From Spirabiliibacterium pneumoniae (GTDB lineage Bacteria > Pseudomonadota > Gammaproteobacteria > Enterobacterales > Pasteurellaceae), in assembly GCF_014884995.1 (NCBI RefSeq), contig NZ_JABMII010000001.1, forward strand, positions 124,001 through 188,000: a stretch of DNA of 64,000 nucleotides, in the 5' to 3' direction. The position numbers and the translations under genes are program-made. Positions 37,835 to 48,754 of the stretch are shown here, in pieces; the stretch's first letter is position 1; every line of letters starts with the position of its first letter. The notes beneath the pieces are model-generated. The model did no database searches and had not been told where the DNA came from. It worked only from the letters and a program-made list of their open reading frames with translations.

Positions 37835-38917
37835 CTAGCTCTTTTTAGCGCGGCGAGAACGTACGGCTTGCGCTAAATCGCACAACGCTTTTTCGCTGTC
37901 TTCCCAGCCTAGGCAACTATCGGTGATGCTTTGCCCATATACTAGGGCTTTGCCGTCGACTAAGTTTTGTCGCCCTTCCACGAGATGGCTCTCAATCATC
38001 ACGCCGAAAATGTGATATGAACCATTGGCGATTTGCTCACACACATCATGACATACATCAAGTTGTTTTTTAAACTGTTTTTGGCTATTAGCATGGCTAA
38101 AGTCAATCATCACATGGGCAACTTTACCCTTTTCTGCCAAACGTTCGCACACTTGCTCAACCGAGTCGGCATCATAGTTTGTTTGTTTATCGCCACCGCG
38201 CAAAATAATATGGCAATCTTCATTGCCTTTGGTGGTCACAATGGCAGAATGGCCGAATTTGGTGACGGATAAAAAATTATGGGGCGCTTGTGCCGCGCCA
38301 ATGGCATCCAGCGCCACTTGTACACAACCGTTGGTGGCATTTTTAAAGCCCACTCCACATGAAAGCCCTGACGCCAACTCACGATGCACTTGAGATTCTG
38401 TGGTGCGCGCACCGATAGCCCCCCAACTCATGAAATCCGCCATGTATTGTGGGGTGATCATATCCAAAAACTCACCCGCAGCTGGCACTTGCATATCATT
38501 AATATCGGAAAGCACTTTACGCGCCATGCGCAGCCCGTCATTAATCAAAAAGCTATCGTTGAGATAAGGATCATTAATAAACCCTTTCCACCCCACCGTG
38601 GTACGCGGTTTTTCAAAATAAACCCGCATGATAATTTCAAGCTCATTTCCAAGCTCTGCACGCACCGCTTTGATTTTTTGTGCGTATTCCAGTGCTGCTG
38701 TTGGATCATGAATTGAGCACGGACCAATGATCACGAGCAAACGATCATCTTTACCATGAATAATGTTATGCGCTTTTTCACGTGCTTGCGCTACAGTTTC
38801 AGCGGCGATGTCACTGGCAGGATACTTTTCCAGCAACGCCACTGGTGGCAATAGTTGTTGTGTTTTTTCAATGCGTAAATCATCGTTTTTATAATATAGT
38901 TTATTTTTGCTGTTCAT
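37835..38917 (-). CDS. aroG: 3-deoxy-7-phosphoheptulonate synthase (DAHP synthase, AroG type)
   Basis: This enzyme starts the shikimate pathway by condensing phosphoenolpyruvate with erythrose 4-phosphate. The 360 residues match class I-alpha DAHP synthases: LLVIIGPCSIHDPTAALEYA, MRVYFEKPRTTVGWKGFINDPYL, GARTTESQVHRELASGLSCGVGFKN, and HVMIDFSHANSQKQ. The N-terminal segment resembles the phenylalanine-sensitive AroG isozyme, but the feedback specificity is inferred. The gene begins 12 bp after lolE with no terminator between, so it is probably transcribed with the lol genes. Confidence 0.93.
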   Translation of the reverse strand: MNSKNKLYYKNDDLRIEKTQQLLPPVALLEKYPASDIAAETVAQAREKAHNIIHGKDDRLLVIIGPCSIHDPTAALEYAQKIKAVRAELGNELEIIMRVYFEKPRTTVGWKGFINDPYLNDSFLINDGLRMARKVLSDINDMQVPAAGEFLDMITPQYMADFMSWGAIGARTTESQVHRELASGLSCGVGFKNATNGCVQVALDAIGAAQAPHNFLSVTKFGHSAIVTTKGNEDCHIILRGGDKQTNYDADSVEQVCERLAEKGKVAHVMIDFSHANSQKQFKKQLDVCHDVCEQIANGSYHIFGVMIESHLVEGRQNLVDGKALVYGQSITDSCLGWEDSEKALCDLAQAVRSRRAKKS

Positions 38918-38929
38918 GTTCTTCTCTTA

Positions 38930-40192
38930 TTAATAACTACTTAAAACCTGTGCTGGTGAGAGTTTCGCCGCACGCGAAGCGGGGTAAAGGCTTGCCATCA
39001 AACTTAAAATCAAGGCCGCAATAAACACCATTGCCACATCAAACCAGTGCAATTGACTTGGTAAGAAGTCGACAAAATAAATGCCATCAGACAAAATGTG
39101 AATATTAAAAAGTTGTTCAATGCCTTGAATAAGTGCGGTCAAGTTTAGTGCCACCAATACCCCTAAGATAATGCCATAAAAACACCCTTTCATGCCAGCG
39201 AGCATACCATAATAAATAAATATTCGACGAATAAAATGCCCATTGGCGCCGAGTGTGCGTAAAATGGCGATGTCCCCTTGCTTGTCTTTCACCGCCATAA
39301 TCAGCGTGGATACAATATTAAAACACGCCACTCCAATCACGAGCACCATGGCGATATACATAATGCTGCGAATCAATTGAATATCGCGATACATATAGCC
39401 AAATTTACCCTGCCAACTGCTTGCCCATAGCTGTTGTGGATAATTGATAATCCCTTGATAATCAAGCTTGTCAAGCACAAAAGGATCATGCAGAGCGATT
39501 TCAATGCCAGTTGCTTCACGCTCGGAGAGATGTAGCAAATGGCGCAACTGCCCAATCGGCATCAAGGCAAAACTATGGTCAAGCTGGCCATCAAGGCGCA
39601 AAATACCTTCCACACGGATACGCTCCCGCTTACTTTTTGCCATATTGCCGCTGTTACCCTCTTGCCCTTGAGATAACAACAGCGTCACCCAATCGCCTTT
39701 TTGCACACCGAGATCGTGGGCAATTCCTGCGCCTAAAATCAGCCCTGAATCAGCATTGAACGCCTGCCATGCACCATCTTGTACAAATTGCCCCAACGCA
39801 CTCACGTTATTTTGTGCTGCTTTGTCCACGCCACGCACCTGTACCACTTTCAGGCGATTGCCATTTTCGACTAAAGCAGTCGTGCTGACGTAGGGCGCCA
39901 CGCCTTTAACCGCACTTTGTGCTGAAAACAGCGAGGCTAACTGTGCCCAATCGTGCACATAATTTTCACTGCCTGCTCGGGTGGCATAGGCATTAATTTC
40001 CACATTCGGCACCACCGCCAGCACCCGTTGGCGCAGCTCGCGCTCAAAGCCATTCATCGCACTTAGTCCAATAATCAATACCGCCACGCCAAGCGCTATG
40101 CCCACAGTGGAAAAGGCAGAAATTAAACTCACCAGCCGATTTTTCTGTTTGCCACGCTGATAGCGCCACGCCATCATTAACGGTGTGTTCAT
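38930..40192 (-). CDS. lolE: Lipoprotein-releasing ABC transporter permease LolE
   Basis: LolE, with LolC and LolD, extracts outer-membrane lipoproteins from the inner membrane. The 420 residues have one N-terminal membrane segment ([32 protein letters not shown]), a large periplasmic domain and three C-terminal segments with the FtsX-type motif [21 protein letters not shown] label it LolE from its position downstream of lolD and the more basic N-terminus. Its start overlaps the lolD stop by 4 bp. Confidence 0.9.
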   Translation of the reverse strand: MNTPLMMAWRYQRGKQKNRLVSLISAFSTVGIALGVAVLIIGLSAMNGFERELRQRVLAVVPNVEINAYATRAGSENYVHDWAQLASLFSAQSAVKGVAPYVSTTALVENGNRLKVVQVRGVDKAAQNNVSALGQFVQDGAWQAFNADSGLILGAGIAHDLGVQKGDWVTLLLSQGQEGNSGNMAKSKRERIRVEGILRLDGQLDHSFALMPIGQLRHLLHLSEREATGIEIALHDPFVLDKLDYQGIINYPQQLWASSWQGKFGYMYRDIQLIRSIMYIAMVLVIGVACFNIVSTLIMAVKDKQGDIAILRTLGANGHFIRRIFIYYGMLAGMKGCFYGIILGVLVALNLTALIQGIEQLFNIHILSDGIYFVDFLPSQLHWFDVAMVFIAALILSLMASLYPASRAAKLSPAQVLSSY

Positions 40193-40896
40193 AGTGCAGC
40201 CTCAGTTTGTAACACGCCATCTCTCATCACCATTGTGCGTGACAATTTTTGTGCTAAAGTGCGGTCATGGGTCACTAACAAAAAGGCAATTTTTTGCTCT
40301 GCGTTGAGCATTTGGATCAATTCAAAAATGCTCTCAGTGGTTTTATGATCCAAATTCCCAGTAGGTTCATCGGCTAGCACTAAATCTGGCTGATTAACCA
40401 GCGCGCGAGCAATCGCTACCCGTTGTCGCTCACCGCCTGAAAGCGCAGAAGGACGATGGCTCAGACGATGTGCCAACCTAACCGCATGGAGCATATTTTC
40501 CGCCTTATCTTGCGCCTCACGCTTATTTTCTTTGCCAATCAAGAGCGGCATCATCACATTTTCAAGTGCTGAGAAATCCGCCATTAAGTGGTGAAATTGA
40601 TACACAAAGCCGAGATGACGGTTGCGCAGCTGCGCTAATTGACGGCTGGAAAGACTAAATAAATCCTGATTGCACAACTGCACCGTGCCGCTATCGGGCT
40701 TATCCAACCCACCTAATAAGTGCAAAAGCGTACTTTTCCCCGAGCCTGAGCTGCCAACAATCGCCACCAATTCTTGTGGCTGCATAGCAAAACTCACCTG
40801 TTTAAGCACGTCGGTGGTTTTCTCGCCCTCTTGATAGGATTTGCACAATTGTTGACACGAGAGCAATGGCGTGTTTGAGAGAGTCATATTATTCAT
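40189..40896 (-). CDS. lolD: Lipoprotein-releasing system ATPase LolD
   Basis: LolD powers the LolCDE complex. Walker A is GSSGSGKST, the signature [13 protein letters not shown] and Walker [13 protein letters not shown]. The MacB/LolD-type [27 protein letters not shown] block is clear. Several in-frame ATG codons occur; I use 40896 ([11 protein letters not shown]), while 40887 and 40920 are possible. The gene overlaps the lolC end. An uptake signal near the end is read as RTLAQ. Confidence 0.92.
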   Translation of the reverse strand: MNNMTLSNTPLLSCQQLCKSYQEGEKTTDVLKQVSFAMQPQELVAIVGSSGSGKSTLLHLLGGLDKPDSGTVQLCNQDLFSLSSRQLAQLRNRHLGFVYQFHHLMADFSALENVMMPLLIGKENKREAQDKAENMLHAVRLAHRLSHRPSALSGGERQRVAIARALVNQPDLVLADEPTGNLDHKTTESIFELIQMLNAEQKIAFLLVTHDRTLAQKLSRTMVMRDGVLQTEAAL

Positions 40897-42073
40897 AGCG
40901 TAATGCGTCCGCAGGTTCAATTTTGGCTGCTCGATAAGCAGGATAAAGGGTTGAAAGCAACGTTAACGTCAGCGTGAGTACGCCTATCAGCAACAGCTGG
41001 TTGTGGTCAAACAATACAGGTAGATGAATGCTGTTTAACGGCAAATAGTGCATAATCTCATTGATGTTTGAGGCCACCAAAAAGCCCGCAAGCAAACCAA
41101 TGGCGGTGCCGCTGACGCCAACCAATAGCCCTTGCAAAATAAAAATGCCCATCACATCACGCTTTTGCATACCTTGGGTTTGCAAAATGGCAATTTCCCC
41201 TTGTTTATCGAGTACCATTAAGCTCAAGCTCGTCACAATATTAGCAATCGCCACGATGATGATAAGACCAATCAGCAGCCCCATCATATTTTTTTCCATC
41301 GCCACTGCTTGGAAAAATTCACCTTTTTGCTCACGCCAATCAGCAATTTTCCATTTTTCTTCAGGAAAATCATGGGAAAGTGCGGTCACTTTAAATGGAT
41401 CTTGCATAAATACACGCATACCTTGCACCTCATCAGGTGCGATGCGCAAAAGCCGACCAACATCGGCAAGATTGGCAAAAGCGCTGTGGCCGTCATTTTT
41501 CTGGCTGCTGTCTAACACTGCTGACACTTCAAACAAGCGCTGCACAGGCACGCGCCCAAATGGCGTATATTGGCTGTTCGCCGCCAACATCACCCGCACT
41601 TTATCCCCCACCTGTAAGTTGAGCTGTTGTGCCAGTGAATAAGGCAGCGCAATGCGATAACCACCTGCGGGCAAAGTGCGGTCAAAATCCGCAGTTTCAT
41701 CCGCCAGTGTGGGATCATCGTCCCAGCTTTGCACCCCCAAAAGCCGTGCCGCACTCATGCCCGACGCCGTTTGCAAAATTACATCACTTTGATTAATTGG
41801 TACGGCGTGCATAATGCCTTGCGTGTGTGGCAAAGTAAAATCAACAGGCAAATGCCCCTGCTGCGGCATAATGATGGCATGGGGCAGGCTTGAGAGCACA
41901 TTTACCTTTTGCTGATGCTGCAAGCCGTTCATCACAGAAAGTACGATCACCAACGCCATCACACCGAGTGTAATGCCAATGCTGCCCAGCCACGTGACAA
42001 TGCGCCCAAAGCGATCGGCACTTTTTGAGCGCCAATAGCGCCATGCCACAAAAAGGGAGACATTCAATGCCAT
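40889..42073 (-). CDS. lolC: Lipoprotein-releasing ABC transporter permease LolC
   Basis: This 394-residue inner-membrane permease has the N-terminal segment [48 protein letters not shown], a periplasmic domain that in the family recruits LolA, and three C-terminal segments with [26 protein letters not shown]. It is first of lolCDE. Its ATG overlaps the stop of the upstream dehydrogenase gene by one base. Confidence 0.92.
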   Translation of the reverse strand: MALNVSLFVAWRYWRSKSADRFGRIVTWLGSIGITLGVMALVIVLSVMNGLQHQQKVNVLSSLPHAIIMPQQGHLPVDFTLPHTQGIMHAVPINQSDVILQTASGMSAARLLGVQSWDDDPTLADETADFDRTLPAGGYRIALPYSLAQQLNLQVGDKVRVMLAANSQYTPFGRVPVQRLFEVSAVLDSSQKNDGHSAFANLADVGRLLRIAPDEVQGMRVFMQDPFKVTALSHDFPEEKWKIADWREQKGEFFQAVAMEKNMMGLLIGLIIIVAIANIVTSLSLMVLDKQGEIAILQTQGMQKRDVMGIFILQGLLVGVSGTAIGLLAGFLVASNINEIMHYLPLNSIHLPVLFDHNQLLLIGVLTLTLTLLSTLYPAYRAAKIEPADALRYE

Positions 42074-43017
42074 TATTGCTGCTCTTTAATCCATGTTTCG
42101 ATATTATCGCGCACCTTATGTAACAAGGTGTCAATCGCACTATCCGATGCCCATGCGATATGCGGGGTGATGAGCAAGTTTGGTAATTCTTTAGCGGCTT
42201 GCATAATCACGTTACCTTTTTCTGGCGGCTCTTTGACCATCACATCTAACGCTGCGCCCCCAAGCTGACCGCACTTTAATGCCGCCACTAAAGCGTTCTC
42301 GTCCACCAATGGCCCGCGCCCCGTGTTGATCAAAAAAGCGCCTTTTTTCATTTTATTAATGGCGGCGGCGTTGATGATATTTTGCGTTTCTTCCGTCAGT
42401 GGGCAGTGCAAGCTGATGAAATCAGACTTTGCAAGCACATCATCAAACGGCAAATACCCTTCACGGCACGTACTTGCTTCTGCTCGCTCGGCGAAGATCA
42501 CGTTCATGCCCACCGCACTTGCCAATCGCGCCACCTCAGTGCCTAAATTGCCCTTGCCGATAATGCCCAACGTTGATCCACGAATGTCGGTGATAGGATA
42601 ATCAAAATAACAAAACTGTTTATTTTCAACCCAGCGATCGCTTAATTGATCGCGATACCAGCCCATTAAGCTGTGTTTTAAGGCGAAGATCATGCCTAAA
42701 ACGTGTTCAGGCACGCAAGTGGAGGAATAGCCTGCGACATTTTTCACGCAAATGCCACATTCTTTCGCGGCTTCTAAATCGACATTGTTCATGCCCGTTG
42801 CAGTGATGGCAATCAATTTTAAACGTGGCAATTTCGCCATTAATTCACGATCAATCACTACTTTATTAGTCACCGCCACATCCGCTGCTTTGAGCCGTTC
42901 AAGTCTGTCTTCAGGGTCAGTGAAAGGATAGGTAATCCAGTTGTGTTCTAGGCGCGGTTTTGGCACGACGACACCTTTGGGAAAAGTGTCAGCATCAAGA
43001 TGCACAATCGTCAGCAT
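42073..43017 (-). CDS. D-isomer-specific 2-hydroxyacid dehydrogenase
   Basis: The 314-residue NAD-dependent enzyme has the NAD-binding motif GIIGKGNLGTEVARLASAVGMNVIFAER, catalytic Arg in LINTGRGPLVDE, the Glu in VMVKEPPEKG (D-x-x-x-x-E-P-P) and the catalytic His in LLITPHIAWAS. It resembles hydroxypyruvate/glycerate dehydrogenases, but the substrate is not certain. The ATG at 43017 follows AAAGGAG, so the in-frame start at 43035 is rejected. It is embedded between sirB1 and lolC in a packed run. Confidence 0.88.
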   Translation of the reverse strand: MLTIVHLDADTFPKGVVVPKPRLEHNWITYPFTDPEDRLERLKAADVAVTNKVVIDRELMAKLPRLKLIAITATGMNNVDLEAAKECGICVKNVAGYSSTCVPEHVLGMIFALKHSLMGWYRDQLSDRWVENKQFCYFDYPITDIRGSTLGIIGKGNLGTEVARLASAVGMNVIFAERAEASTCREGYLPFDDVLAKSDFISLHCPLTEETQNIINAAAINKMKKGAFLINTGRGPLVDENALVAALKCGQLGGAALDVMVKEPPEKGNVIMQAAKELPNLLITPHIAWASDSAIDTLLHKVRDNIETWIKEQQ

Positions 43018-43034
43018 AGGCTCTCCTTTTGTCA

Positions 43035-43859
43035 CTAATGATAAATGTGGCTAATGTTTTCCAATTGGGTAATCTTATCACGCAAAACTTGACTATTGGG
43101 ATCTTCTGGGCATTTTTTTATAAAATTGTTAAAATCATCACGCGCCAGCGCCACACAGCCTAAATTCGCGAGCACCACGCCGCGGTCTAACAGTTCGTAA
43201 GGATTTTCAGGGTAACGCTGCATACACCACTCAATCAAGCGCAACGCCGCCATATCCTGCTCTTCACGCATTAATGCCATTTTGGTCAATTGCACCAAAC
43301 GCCCTTCCAGAATTTCAGTATCAGCTAGCGCCACATCGCGTGGGTTAAGTGTAGCGCCAAAACCGAGATGACCTTGAATTAATTTGTTCAAATGATCAAG
43401 GCTAATGTAATCACCATTCCAAGGGTCAATGAATGCCACCTCACGCCCCACTTGCGCTTTTAAAATCAACTGGGTTGGGAAATTGACAGGCAACAGCGGC
43501 AAGGCAAAGCGGTTGGCTAAAAAAAGCAAAATTGCGCCAAGAGACACTGGCATACCTCGCTTGCTGTCTAAGATGGTCGAAATTTTCAGGTTATCCGATA
43601 AGTAATAGCGCATGGGATCACAAGCAAAGCCAAGATCACGATAAAAAATGTGTAATAGCTGATCGATTTGGGCTTTCACGGGCAAAGTGCGGTCTAATTT
43701 GCCCCCCACCTCGCGTACCAAATGCCCTAACTGGCCATAAATGCGGCGCGGTTTGAGTTCATCACTCAGCACCGACTCCAGTGTCACCATCAAATTGATT
43801 AAGATACGCTGGGCGTGGGCTTCGGTTTTACTTAAGCGTTCGTGTTGTGTTTGTGTCAT
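43035..43859 (-). CDS. sirB1: SirB1 family protein (transglutaminase-like plus TPR)
   Basis: The 274-residue cytosolic protein has the Transglut_core2 region (YYLSDNLKISTILDSKRGMPVSLGAILLFLANRFALPLLPVNFPTQLILK) and a C-terminal tetratricopeptide-like section (RLIEWCMQRYPENPYELLDRGVVLANLGCVALARDDFNNFIKKCPEDP). The position after prmC (prfA-prmC-sirB1) is conserved. Its biochemical role is not established. An inherited link to invasion regulation in Salmonella gives the name only. Confidence 0.85.
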   Translation of the reverse strand: MTQTQHERLSKTEAHAQRILINLMVTLESVLSDELKPRRIYGQLGHLVREVGGKLDRTLPVKAQIDQLLHIFYRDLGFACDPMRYYLSDNLKISTILDSKRGMPVSLGAILLFLANRFALPLLPVNFPTQLILKAQVGREVAFIDPWNGDYISLDHLNKLIQGHLGFGATLNPRDVALADTEILEGRLVQLTKMALMREEQDMAALRLIEWCMQRYPENPYELLDRGVVLANLGCVALARDDFNNFIKKCPEDPNSQVLRDKITQLENISHIYH

Positions 43860-44746
43860 GTTGGTTTACCTGCCAAAGTTACACGCTCAAGGCCTGCATA
43901 ATCGAAAATAGTTTGAATGTGTTGCCAATGTTGTTGCAAAAATTGTGATCTCACCGCCTCACCTTGCTGCCAGCCATGTTCAAGCAAGAGATAGCCGCCA
44001 TCATTAAGGTGGGCTGGGGATTGTCGAATAATCTGTTCAATGTCACCCAAACCGCACTTTTGTGCCACCAATGCACTGCGCGGCTCAAAGCGCACGTCGC
44101 CTTGCTCAAGATGCGGATCGGCTGCATCAATATAGGGCGGATTACTCACAATCAAATCGAAATGTTGACCTAACAGCGCGTGAAACCAATCGCTTTGCAC
44201 AAACTCCACGCAAAAGATGCCGTTGCGCTGCTGATTACGCTTGGCCAGTGCAACCGCACTTTCAATTTTATCCACCCCGACCACGCGCAAATGGCAATCA
44301 TGCTGCTGACAATAGGGCTGAAGTTCACACGCCAGTGCCAGTGCTATTGCCCCGGTGCCCGTGCCGAGATCAAGAATCGCAAAGTGCGGTGGATTGAGCT
44401 GTGCGATCGCCGCACGCGCCAGATCCAGCGCGCGCTCAACCAGCACTTCCGTATCTGGGCGAGGGATCAACGTACTTGAGTCAACGTCTAAATTCAGCGA
44501 CCAAAACGCCTTTTCCCCTAAAATATACGCCATCGGCTCACCTTGACAACGGCGATTGAAAAGTGCGGTCAATGCACTTAATTGTGTATCAGTTAAGAAT
44601 TCATCATCAAATGCTATTAACTGCGCGCGTGTCTTTCCTGTAACCTTCTCGAGCAGTAGGTAAGCATCCAGTTTTGCGCTTTGCCCCACACCGCACTTTG
44701 TCAGTGTTTCAACCGCACTTTTAAGCCAATCGGCGTAAGTGATCAT
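43856..44746 (-). CDS. prmC: Release factor glutamine methyltransferase PrmC
   Basis: PrmC methylates the glutamine of the GGQ motif in release factors. The 296 residues contain SAM motif I (LDLGTGTGAIALALA), the catalytic NPPY (LIVSNPPYIDAADPHL) and an N-terminal helical domain that binds the release factor. The ATG at 44746 overlaps the end of prfA, whose product is its substrate. Several uptake signals fall within the gene. Confidence 0.95.
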   Translation of the reverse strand: MITYADWLKSAVETLTKCGVGQSAKLDAYLLLEKVTGKTRAQLIAFDDEFLTDTQLSALTALFNRRCQGEPMAYILGEKAFWSLNLDVDSSTLIPRPDTEVLVERALDLARAAIAQLNPPHFAILDLGTGTGAIALALACELQPYCQQHDCHLRVVGVDKIESAVALAKRNQQRNGIFCVEFVQSDWFHALLGQHFDLIVSNPPYIDAADPHLEQGDVRFEPRSALVAQKCGLGDIEQIIRQSPAHLNDGGYLLLEHGWQQGEAVRSQFLQQHWQHIQTIFDYAGLERVTLAGKPT

Positions 44747-45828
44747 TAACTCTCGTCCGACAGCGCAGCGAGTTGGTCCGCTTGATATTCGGTGATGATC
44801 GGCTGAATTAACTCGTCCATTTTGCCGTTCATCACCTCATCGAGACGGTAGAGCGTTAAATTGATGCGATGATCTGTTACCCGCCCTTGTGGGTAGTTGT
44901 AAGTGCGGATTTTGTCCGAGCGATCGCCACTGCCGAGCAAGTCACGGCGAGTATTGGCGGTTTCTGCCGCTTTGCGCTCTTCTTCGGCTTTCACAATGCG
45001 TGAGGCCAGCACCGACATCGCTTTGGCTTTATTTTTATGTTGTGAACGCTCGTCTTGACATTCCACCACAATGCCCGTTGGCAAGTGGGTAATCCGCACC
45101 GCAGAATCGGTGGTGTTTACGTGCTGACCACCAGCGCCCGATGAACGGTAGGTGTCAATTTTCAAATCGACAGGGTTAATTTCAGGCAATTCAGATTCTG
45201 GCAATTCAGGCATCACTGCCACAGTACATGCCGAGGTATGAATACGCCCTTGTGATTCGGTTTTCGGCACGCGCTGCACCCGATGCCCACCGGATTCAAA
45301 TTTTAACTGCCCATAAACGCCCTCACCGCTGACTTTTGCGATTACCTCTTTAAAGCCACCTTGCTCGCTTTCATTCGCGCTCATCAGCTCCACTCGCCAG
45401 CGCTTGATTTCCGCATAACGGCTATACATTCGAAACAAATCACCACAGAAAATACCCGCTTCATCGCCCCCTGTACCCGCACGAATCTCCAAAAAGCAGT
45501 TGTATTCGTCATTCGGATCTTTCGGCAGCAATAACACTTGCAAACGCTGCTCAAGGGTTTCACTTTCCGCTTTGCATTGCTCAATTTCTTCTTGTGCCAT
45601 CTCTTTCATCGCGGGATCATCAAGCAATAATTGTGCTTGCTCGAGATCGTCTTGCTGTTTTTTCCACGCATTGAAGCATTCCACCACCTCGCCGAGTTGG
45701 GCATATTCTTTGGAATAGGCGCGGAATTTGTCTTGATCGCCTATCACCTCAGGCGAGCCGAGCAAAGCTTGCAGCTCTTCATGGCGCTCGTTGAGGCTAT
45801 CTAATTTTGCAATAATGGACTCTTTCAT
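44746..45828 (-). CDS. prfA: Peptide chain release factor 1
   Basis: RF1 reads UAA and UAG and releases the nascent chain. The 360 residues match the family length. The GGQ loop is [24 protein letters not shown], and the PxT-type codon-recognition region (about 180-195) contains [12 protein letters not shown]. The gene lies between hemA and prmC, an arrangement also found in E. coli. Confidence 0.96.
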   Translation of the reverse strand: MKESIIAKLDSLNERHEELQALLGSPEVIGDQDKFRAYSKEYAQLGEVVECFNAWKKQQDDLEQAQLLLDDPAMKEMAQEEIEQCKAESETLEQRLQVLLLPKDPNDEYNCFLEIRAGTGGDEAGIFCGDLFRMYSRYAEIKRWRVELMSANESEQGGFKEVIAKVSGEGVYGQLKFESGGHRVQRVPKTESQGRIHTSACTVAVMPELPESELPEINPVDLKIDTYRSSGAGGQHVNTTDSAVRITHLPTGIVVECQDERSQHKNKAKAMSVLASRIVKAEEERKAAETANTRRDLLGSGDRSDKIRTYNYPQGRVTDHRINLTLYRLDEVMNGKMDELIQPIITEYQADQLAALSDES

Positions 45829-45902
45829 TGTTTTTATGTCTAAATGTCGATTAATAACGGGCTATTCTAGCCTACTTTGTGGGATTTTTTAACTGTTTTG
45901 GC

Positions 45903-47219
45903 TTAATCTTCGTGCTCGTTATCAAGCCCGAGTGCGCTCGAAAAAAGTTGCAGCGCCTGTGCATCACCTTGTTTCACCAATTGCGTAATGGCGTGAGTGG
46001 GCGGGTGCAACAAGCTATTTGTGAGCTTGTAACTCATCTCTTGCAGCACTTTGTCCACATCTTGCCCCTGCGCAAGGGCGGCCTGCGCTTTCGACAATAA
46101 CGCCTGACGCGTAGCTTCTGCGCTCGTGCGGTATTTACGGATTAAATTCGAAGATTGATGCAATTTCAACCATTGAAAGAAAGCTTGCGCCTCTTGCGCA
46201 ACAATCAGCTCTGCTTGCTCGGAAGCTTGCTGGCGCTGGGCTTTGTTTTGCTCAATAATGTGTTGCAAATCGTCCACACAATAGTGATAAACCGCATCAA
46301 GCTCGGCAACTTTTTCCTCCACATCACGTGGCACCGCAATATCAATAATCAACATCGGGCGATATTTACGCGCTTTTTGCGCGGCTTTGACCATGTTCAC
46401 GTCAATCAACGGCGTCGTGCTGGCGGTAGAACAAATCACAATGTCGGCTTGATTCAGCCCCTGTTGTAAATCCGCAAGGGAAAGCACCGTCATCGGCGAA
46501 ACGCGCTCACTTAGCGCGCGCGCACGCGCTAAAGTGCGGTTGGCGATCATCACCTTGCTTGCCCCTTGCTGAAAAAGATAGCGACTCACCAGCTCAATGG
46601 TTTCCCCCGCGCCGAGCAATAAAATCGTCAGCGGCTGGAAAGAATCAAAAATCTGGCGCGCAAGACTGGTGGCGGCATACGCCACCGACACGGCACTGCT
46701 GCCGATTGCCGTTTCACTGCGCACGCGTTTAGCGCTGGCAAAACTTTTTTGAAAAAGGCGGGAAAATTCACTGCTTAAGGTTAAGCCTTGACGGTGATAA
46801 AACTGCTCACTAGCAGCGAAGGCTTGTTTCACTTGACCTAAAATTTGTGGCTCGCCTAAAATCAAAGAATCCAGCCCACAAGCAACACGCATCAAATGGC
46901 GTGCCACGCCCATATTTTGCTCAACGTAAAGGCTTTTTTGCACCTCGGATTGGCTCACCCCATGCAACGCCACAAACCACGCAAAAATGCTCTCCAGCCA
47001 CGTTCGGTTTTTCTCGCTGTGTTCATCAGGGGAAATATGGCGCGCGTGGATATAAATTTCCGTGCGGTTGCAGGTGGAAAGAATCACCGCACCTTCACCT
47101 AAGTGCTGTGCGTGAATTTGTTGCAAGGCAAACTCGCGCTTTTCATCACTGAAAGCAACCTTCTCGCGCAACTCCACTGGCGCGGTTTTATGATTAATGC
47201 CAAGCAATAAAATGGTCAT
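45903..47219 (-). CDS. hemA: Glutamyl-tRNA reductase HemA
   Basis: HemA reduces glutamyl-tRNA to glutamate-1-semialdehyde, the first committed step of tetrapyrrole synthesis. The 438 residues show the catalytic Cys50 in [11 protein letters not shown], substrate-binding [17 protein letters not shown] and the NADPH motif [17 protein letters not shown] use the ATG at 47219 ([14 protein letters not shown]); the longer frame to 47252 lacks family similarity. It is first in the hemA-prfA-prmC run that continues to aroG. An ability for de novo heme synthesis is implied only if the later genes exist elsewhere. Confidence 0.95.
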   Translation of the reverse strand: MTILLLGINHKTAPVELREKVAFSDEKREFALQQIHAQHLGEGAVILSTCNRTEIYIHARHISPDEHSEKNRTWLESIFAWFVALHGVSQSEVQKSLYVEQNMGVARHLMRVACGLDSLILGEPQILGQVKQAFAASEQFYHRQGLTLSSEFSRLFQKSFASAKRVRSETAIGSSAVSVAYAATSLARQIFDSFQPLTILLLGAGETIELVSRYLFQQGASKVMIANRTLARARALSERVSPMTVLSLADLQQGLNQADIVICSTASTTPLIDVNMVKAAQKARKYRPMLIIDIAVPRDVEEKVAELDAVYHYCVDDLQHIIEQNKAQRQQASEQAELIVAQEAQAFFQWLKLHQSSNLIRKYRTSAEATRQALLSKAQAALAQGQDVDKVLQEMSYKLTNSLLHPPTHAITQLVKQGDAQALQLFSSALGLDNEHED

Positions 47220-47309
47220 TTGGGCTTGCCCCACTCCCCACACGAACCGCAAAGTGCGGTAAAACGCAACATTTTAATCAATTGTGCGCCAATGGGCAAC
47301 CACTGTGAT

Positions 47310-48746
47310 TTATGGCTGCCAACCAGCCCCGATGGCTTTGTATAAATTGAGCAAATTTTGCCCTTTAAACAGCCGCAGCTCCAGCGCATTTTGGGCAAGC
47401 GTGAGCGCCTCAAGGCGTGCGCGCAGCGCTTCATCTAACGTTTTATCGCCATAATGAAACAGCTGTTCGCCTTGCTTGGCTTGACGCTGTGCCAAGCTGA
47501 CCGCACTTTGCAATTTTTGACTTTGCGTTTGCAAGGCATATTGCAATTGATAACTGCTTTCTACCTCGCTTAGCGCTTTAAGCAAGGTTTGGTCATACTC
47601 TAAAAGTGCGGTTTTTAATCGCGCATCGGCGGCATCAATGTTGGCTTGAATTCGCCCGTTGGTGAAAATCGGCAACTGCACGCCAAGGCTGACCAAACCC
47701 CCCACACCTTTAAGAGTCGGCAAGTCACCATCAAGCTCAATGCGCCCGCCTTGCCCTAAAAAACGAATGTCAAATCGGGGCAGTAAATCGGCTTTCGCAC
47801 TTGCCAGTTTCGCGGCATACGCCTCGACCACGGCTTTTTGGCCTTGAAGATCAGGGCGACTGTCCAACAAGCTCCCTGGGCGCACGCCTGTTGGTGGCGC
47901 GGGCAAATGATGAAGAATCGCATTCTTGCCTAAAAGTGCGGTTTTATCCAAATGAAACCCTTGTGGCGCTTGCCCAATCAGCACCGCAATGCTGCGCTCA
48001 TAGGCATTAAATTCTGCCAACAAGCTAGTGGCTTGGGCGCGCACCGCCTGCCATTTGGAATCCACTTCACTGACTTCATAGGCGGTGGCTTGCCCTGCAT
48101 TAAAACGCCCTTTGACATATTGGCGCATTTTGCTCAAAGTGTTTGCCATGCTATTGAGCAACGCCCGTTTTTCTAAGGCCGCCGCCGCTTTGAGGTAGTT
48201 TTCAGCAATGGTACTGGCTAATATCATTTGGCTGCCATATACGCGCGCTTGTGCGCCACGCGCAGCGGCACTAGCAGCATCGGCATCACTTTGCTTTTGC
48301 CCGAAAATATCCACCTCCCAGCTGGCCATCACACCAAGATTGGCGCCATAGCCTTTGCTGTTGATGTGGTCATCTTGCCCCAGCAAAGTGCGGTATGGCT
48401 CGCCAACAGGGTTATCAAGGCGGCTGCGTTGCCCCGCCACATTAGCACTCACGCCCACATTCGGCCCGAGATCACTTTGTGCCAGTTGCGCCGTGGCGCG
48501 CGCTTCATTTAAGCGGGATTGCGCGATGGCAATATCAGGGCTAGTTGCAAGCCCTTGCTCAATCAAGCGCGTCAGTTGCGCGTCGTGCCAATAGCGCCAC
48601 CACTGCTGCATATTCTGCACTTGCCCCGCTTTGACTTGCTCAAAATGTGCTGGCAAATTGATCTTGGATTCTAACGGCACTTGCGTTTGGCTGCACGCGG
48701 TGAGCAACAGAGCCAGTGCGGTTAATACACATTTAGACTGCGACAT
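47310..48746 (-). CDS. Outer-membrane efflux lipoprotein, TolC/NodT family
   Basis: The 478-residue protein begins MSQSKCVLTALALLLTACSQ, a lipoprotein signal with lipobox LTAC; lipidation is predicted at Cys18. The rest has duplicated helix-strand repeats typical of outer-membrane factors (EQGLATSPDIAIAQSRLNEARATAQLAQSDLGPNVG, and again LLEYDQTLLKALSEVESSYQLQ). The start at 48746 follows AGGAG; the upstream frame is rejected. It is the last gene of the export operon and is likely the outer-membrane channel for it. Confidence 0.9.
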   Translation of the reverse strand: MSQSKCVLTALALLLTACSQTQVPLESKINLPAHFEQVKAGQVQNMQQWWRYWHDAQLTRLIEQGLATSPDIAIAQSRLNEARATAQLAQSDLGPNVGVSANVAGQRSRLDNPVGEPYRTLLGQDDHINSKGYGANLGVMASWEVDIFGQKQSDADAASAAARGAQARVYGSQMILASTIAENYLKAAAALEKRALLNSMANTLSKMRQYVKGRFNAGQATAYEVSEVDSKWQAVRAQATSLLAEFNAYERSIAVLIGQAPQGFHLDKTALLGKNAILHHLPAPPTGVRPGSLLDSRPDLQGQKAVVEAYAAKLASAKADLLPRFDIRFLGQGGRIELDGDLPTLKGVGGLVSLGVQLPIFTNGRIQANIDAADARLKTALLEYDQTLLKALSEVESSYQLQYALQTQSQKLQSAVSLAQRQAKQGEQLFHYGDKTLDEALRARLEALTLAQNALELRLFKGQNLLNLYKAIGAGWQP

Positions 48747-48754
48747 AAAAACTC

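Noticed and set aside
43856-44746. NPPY-containing DNA methyltransferase
   Set aside because: The NPPY belongs to PrmC, a protein-glutamine methyltransferase, as shown by its overlap with prfA and its length.
47246-47260. Hairpin ACCGCA-AAG-TGCGGT as a terminator between the outer-membrane factor gene and hemA
   Set aside because: The stem is short and no T tract follows on the minus strand; it may be only an uptake signal next to ACCGC.
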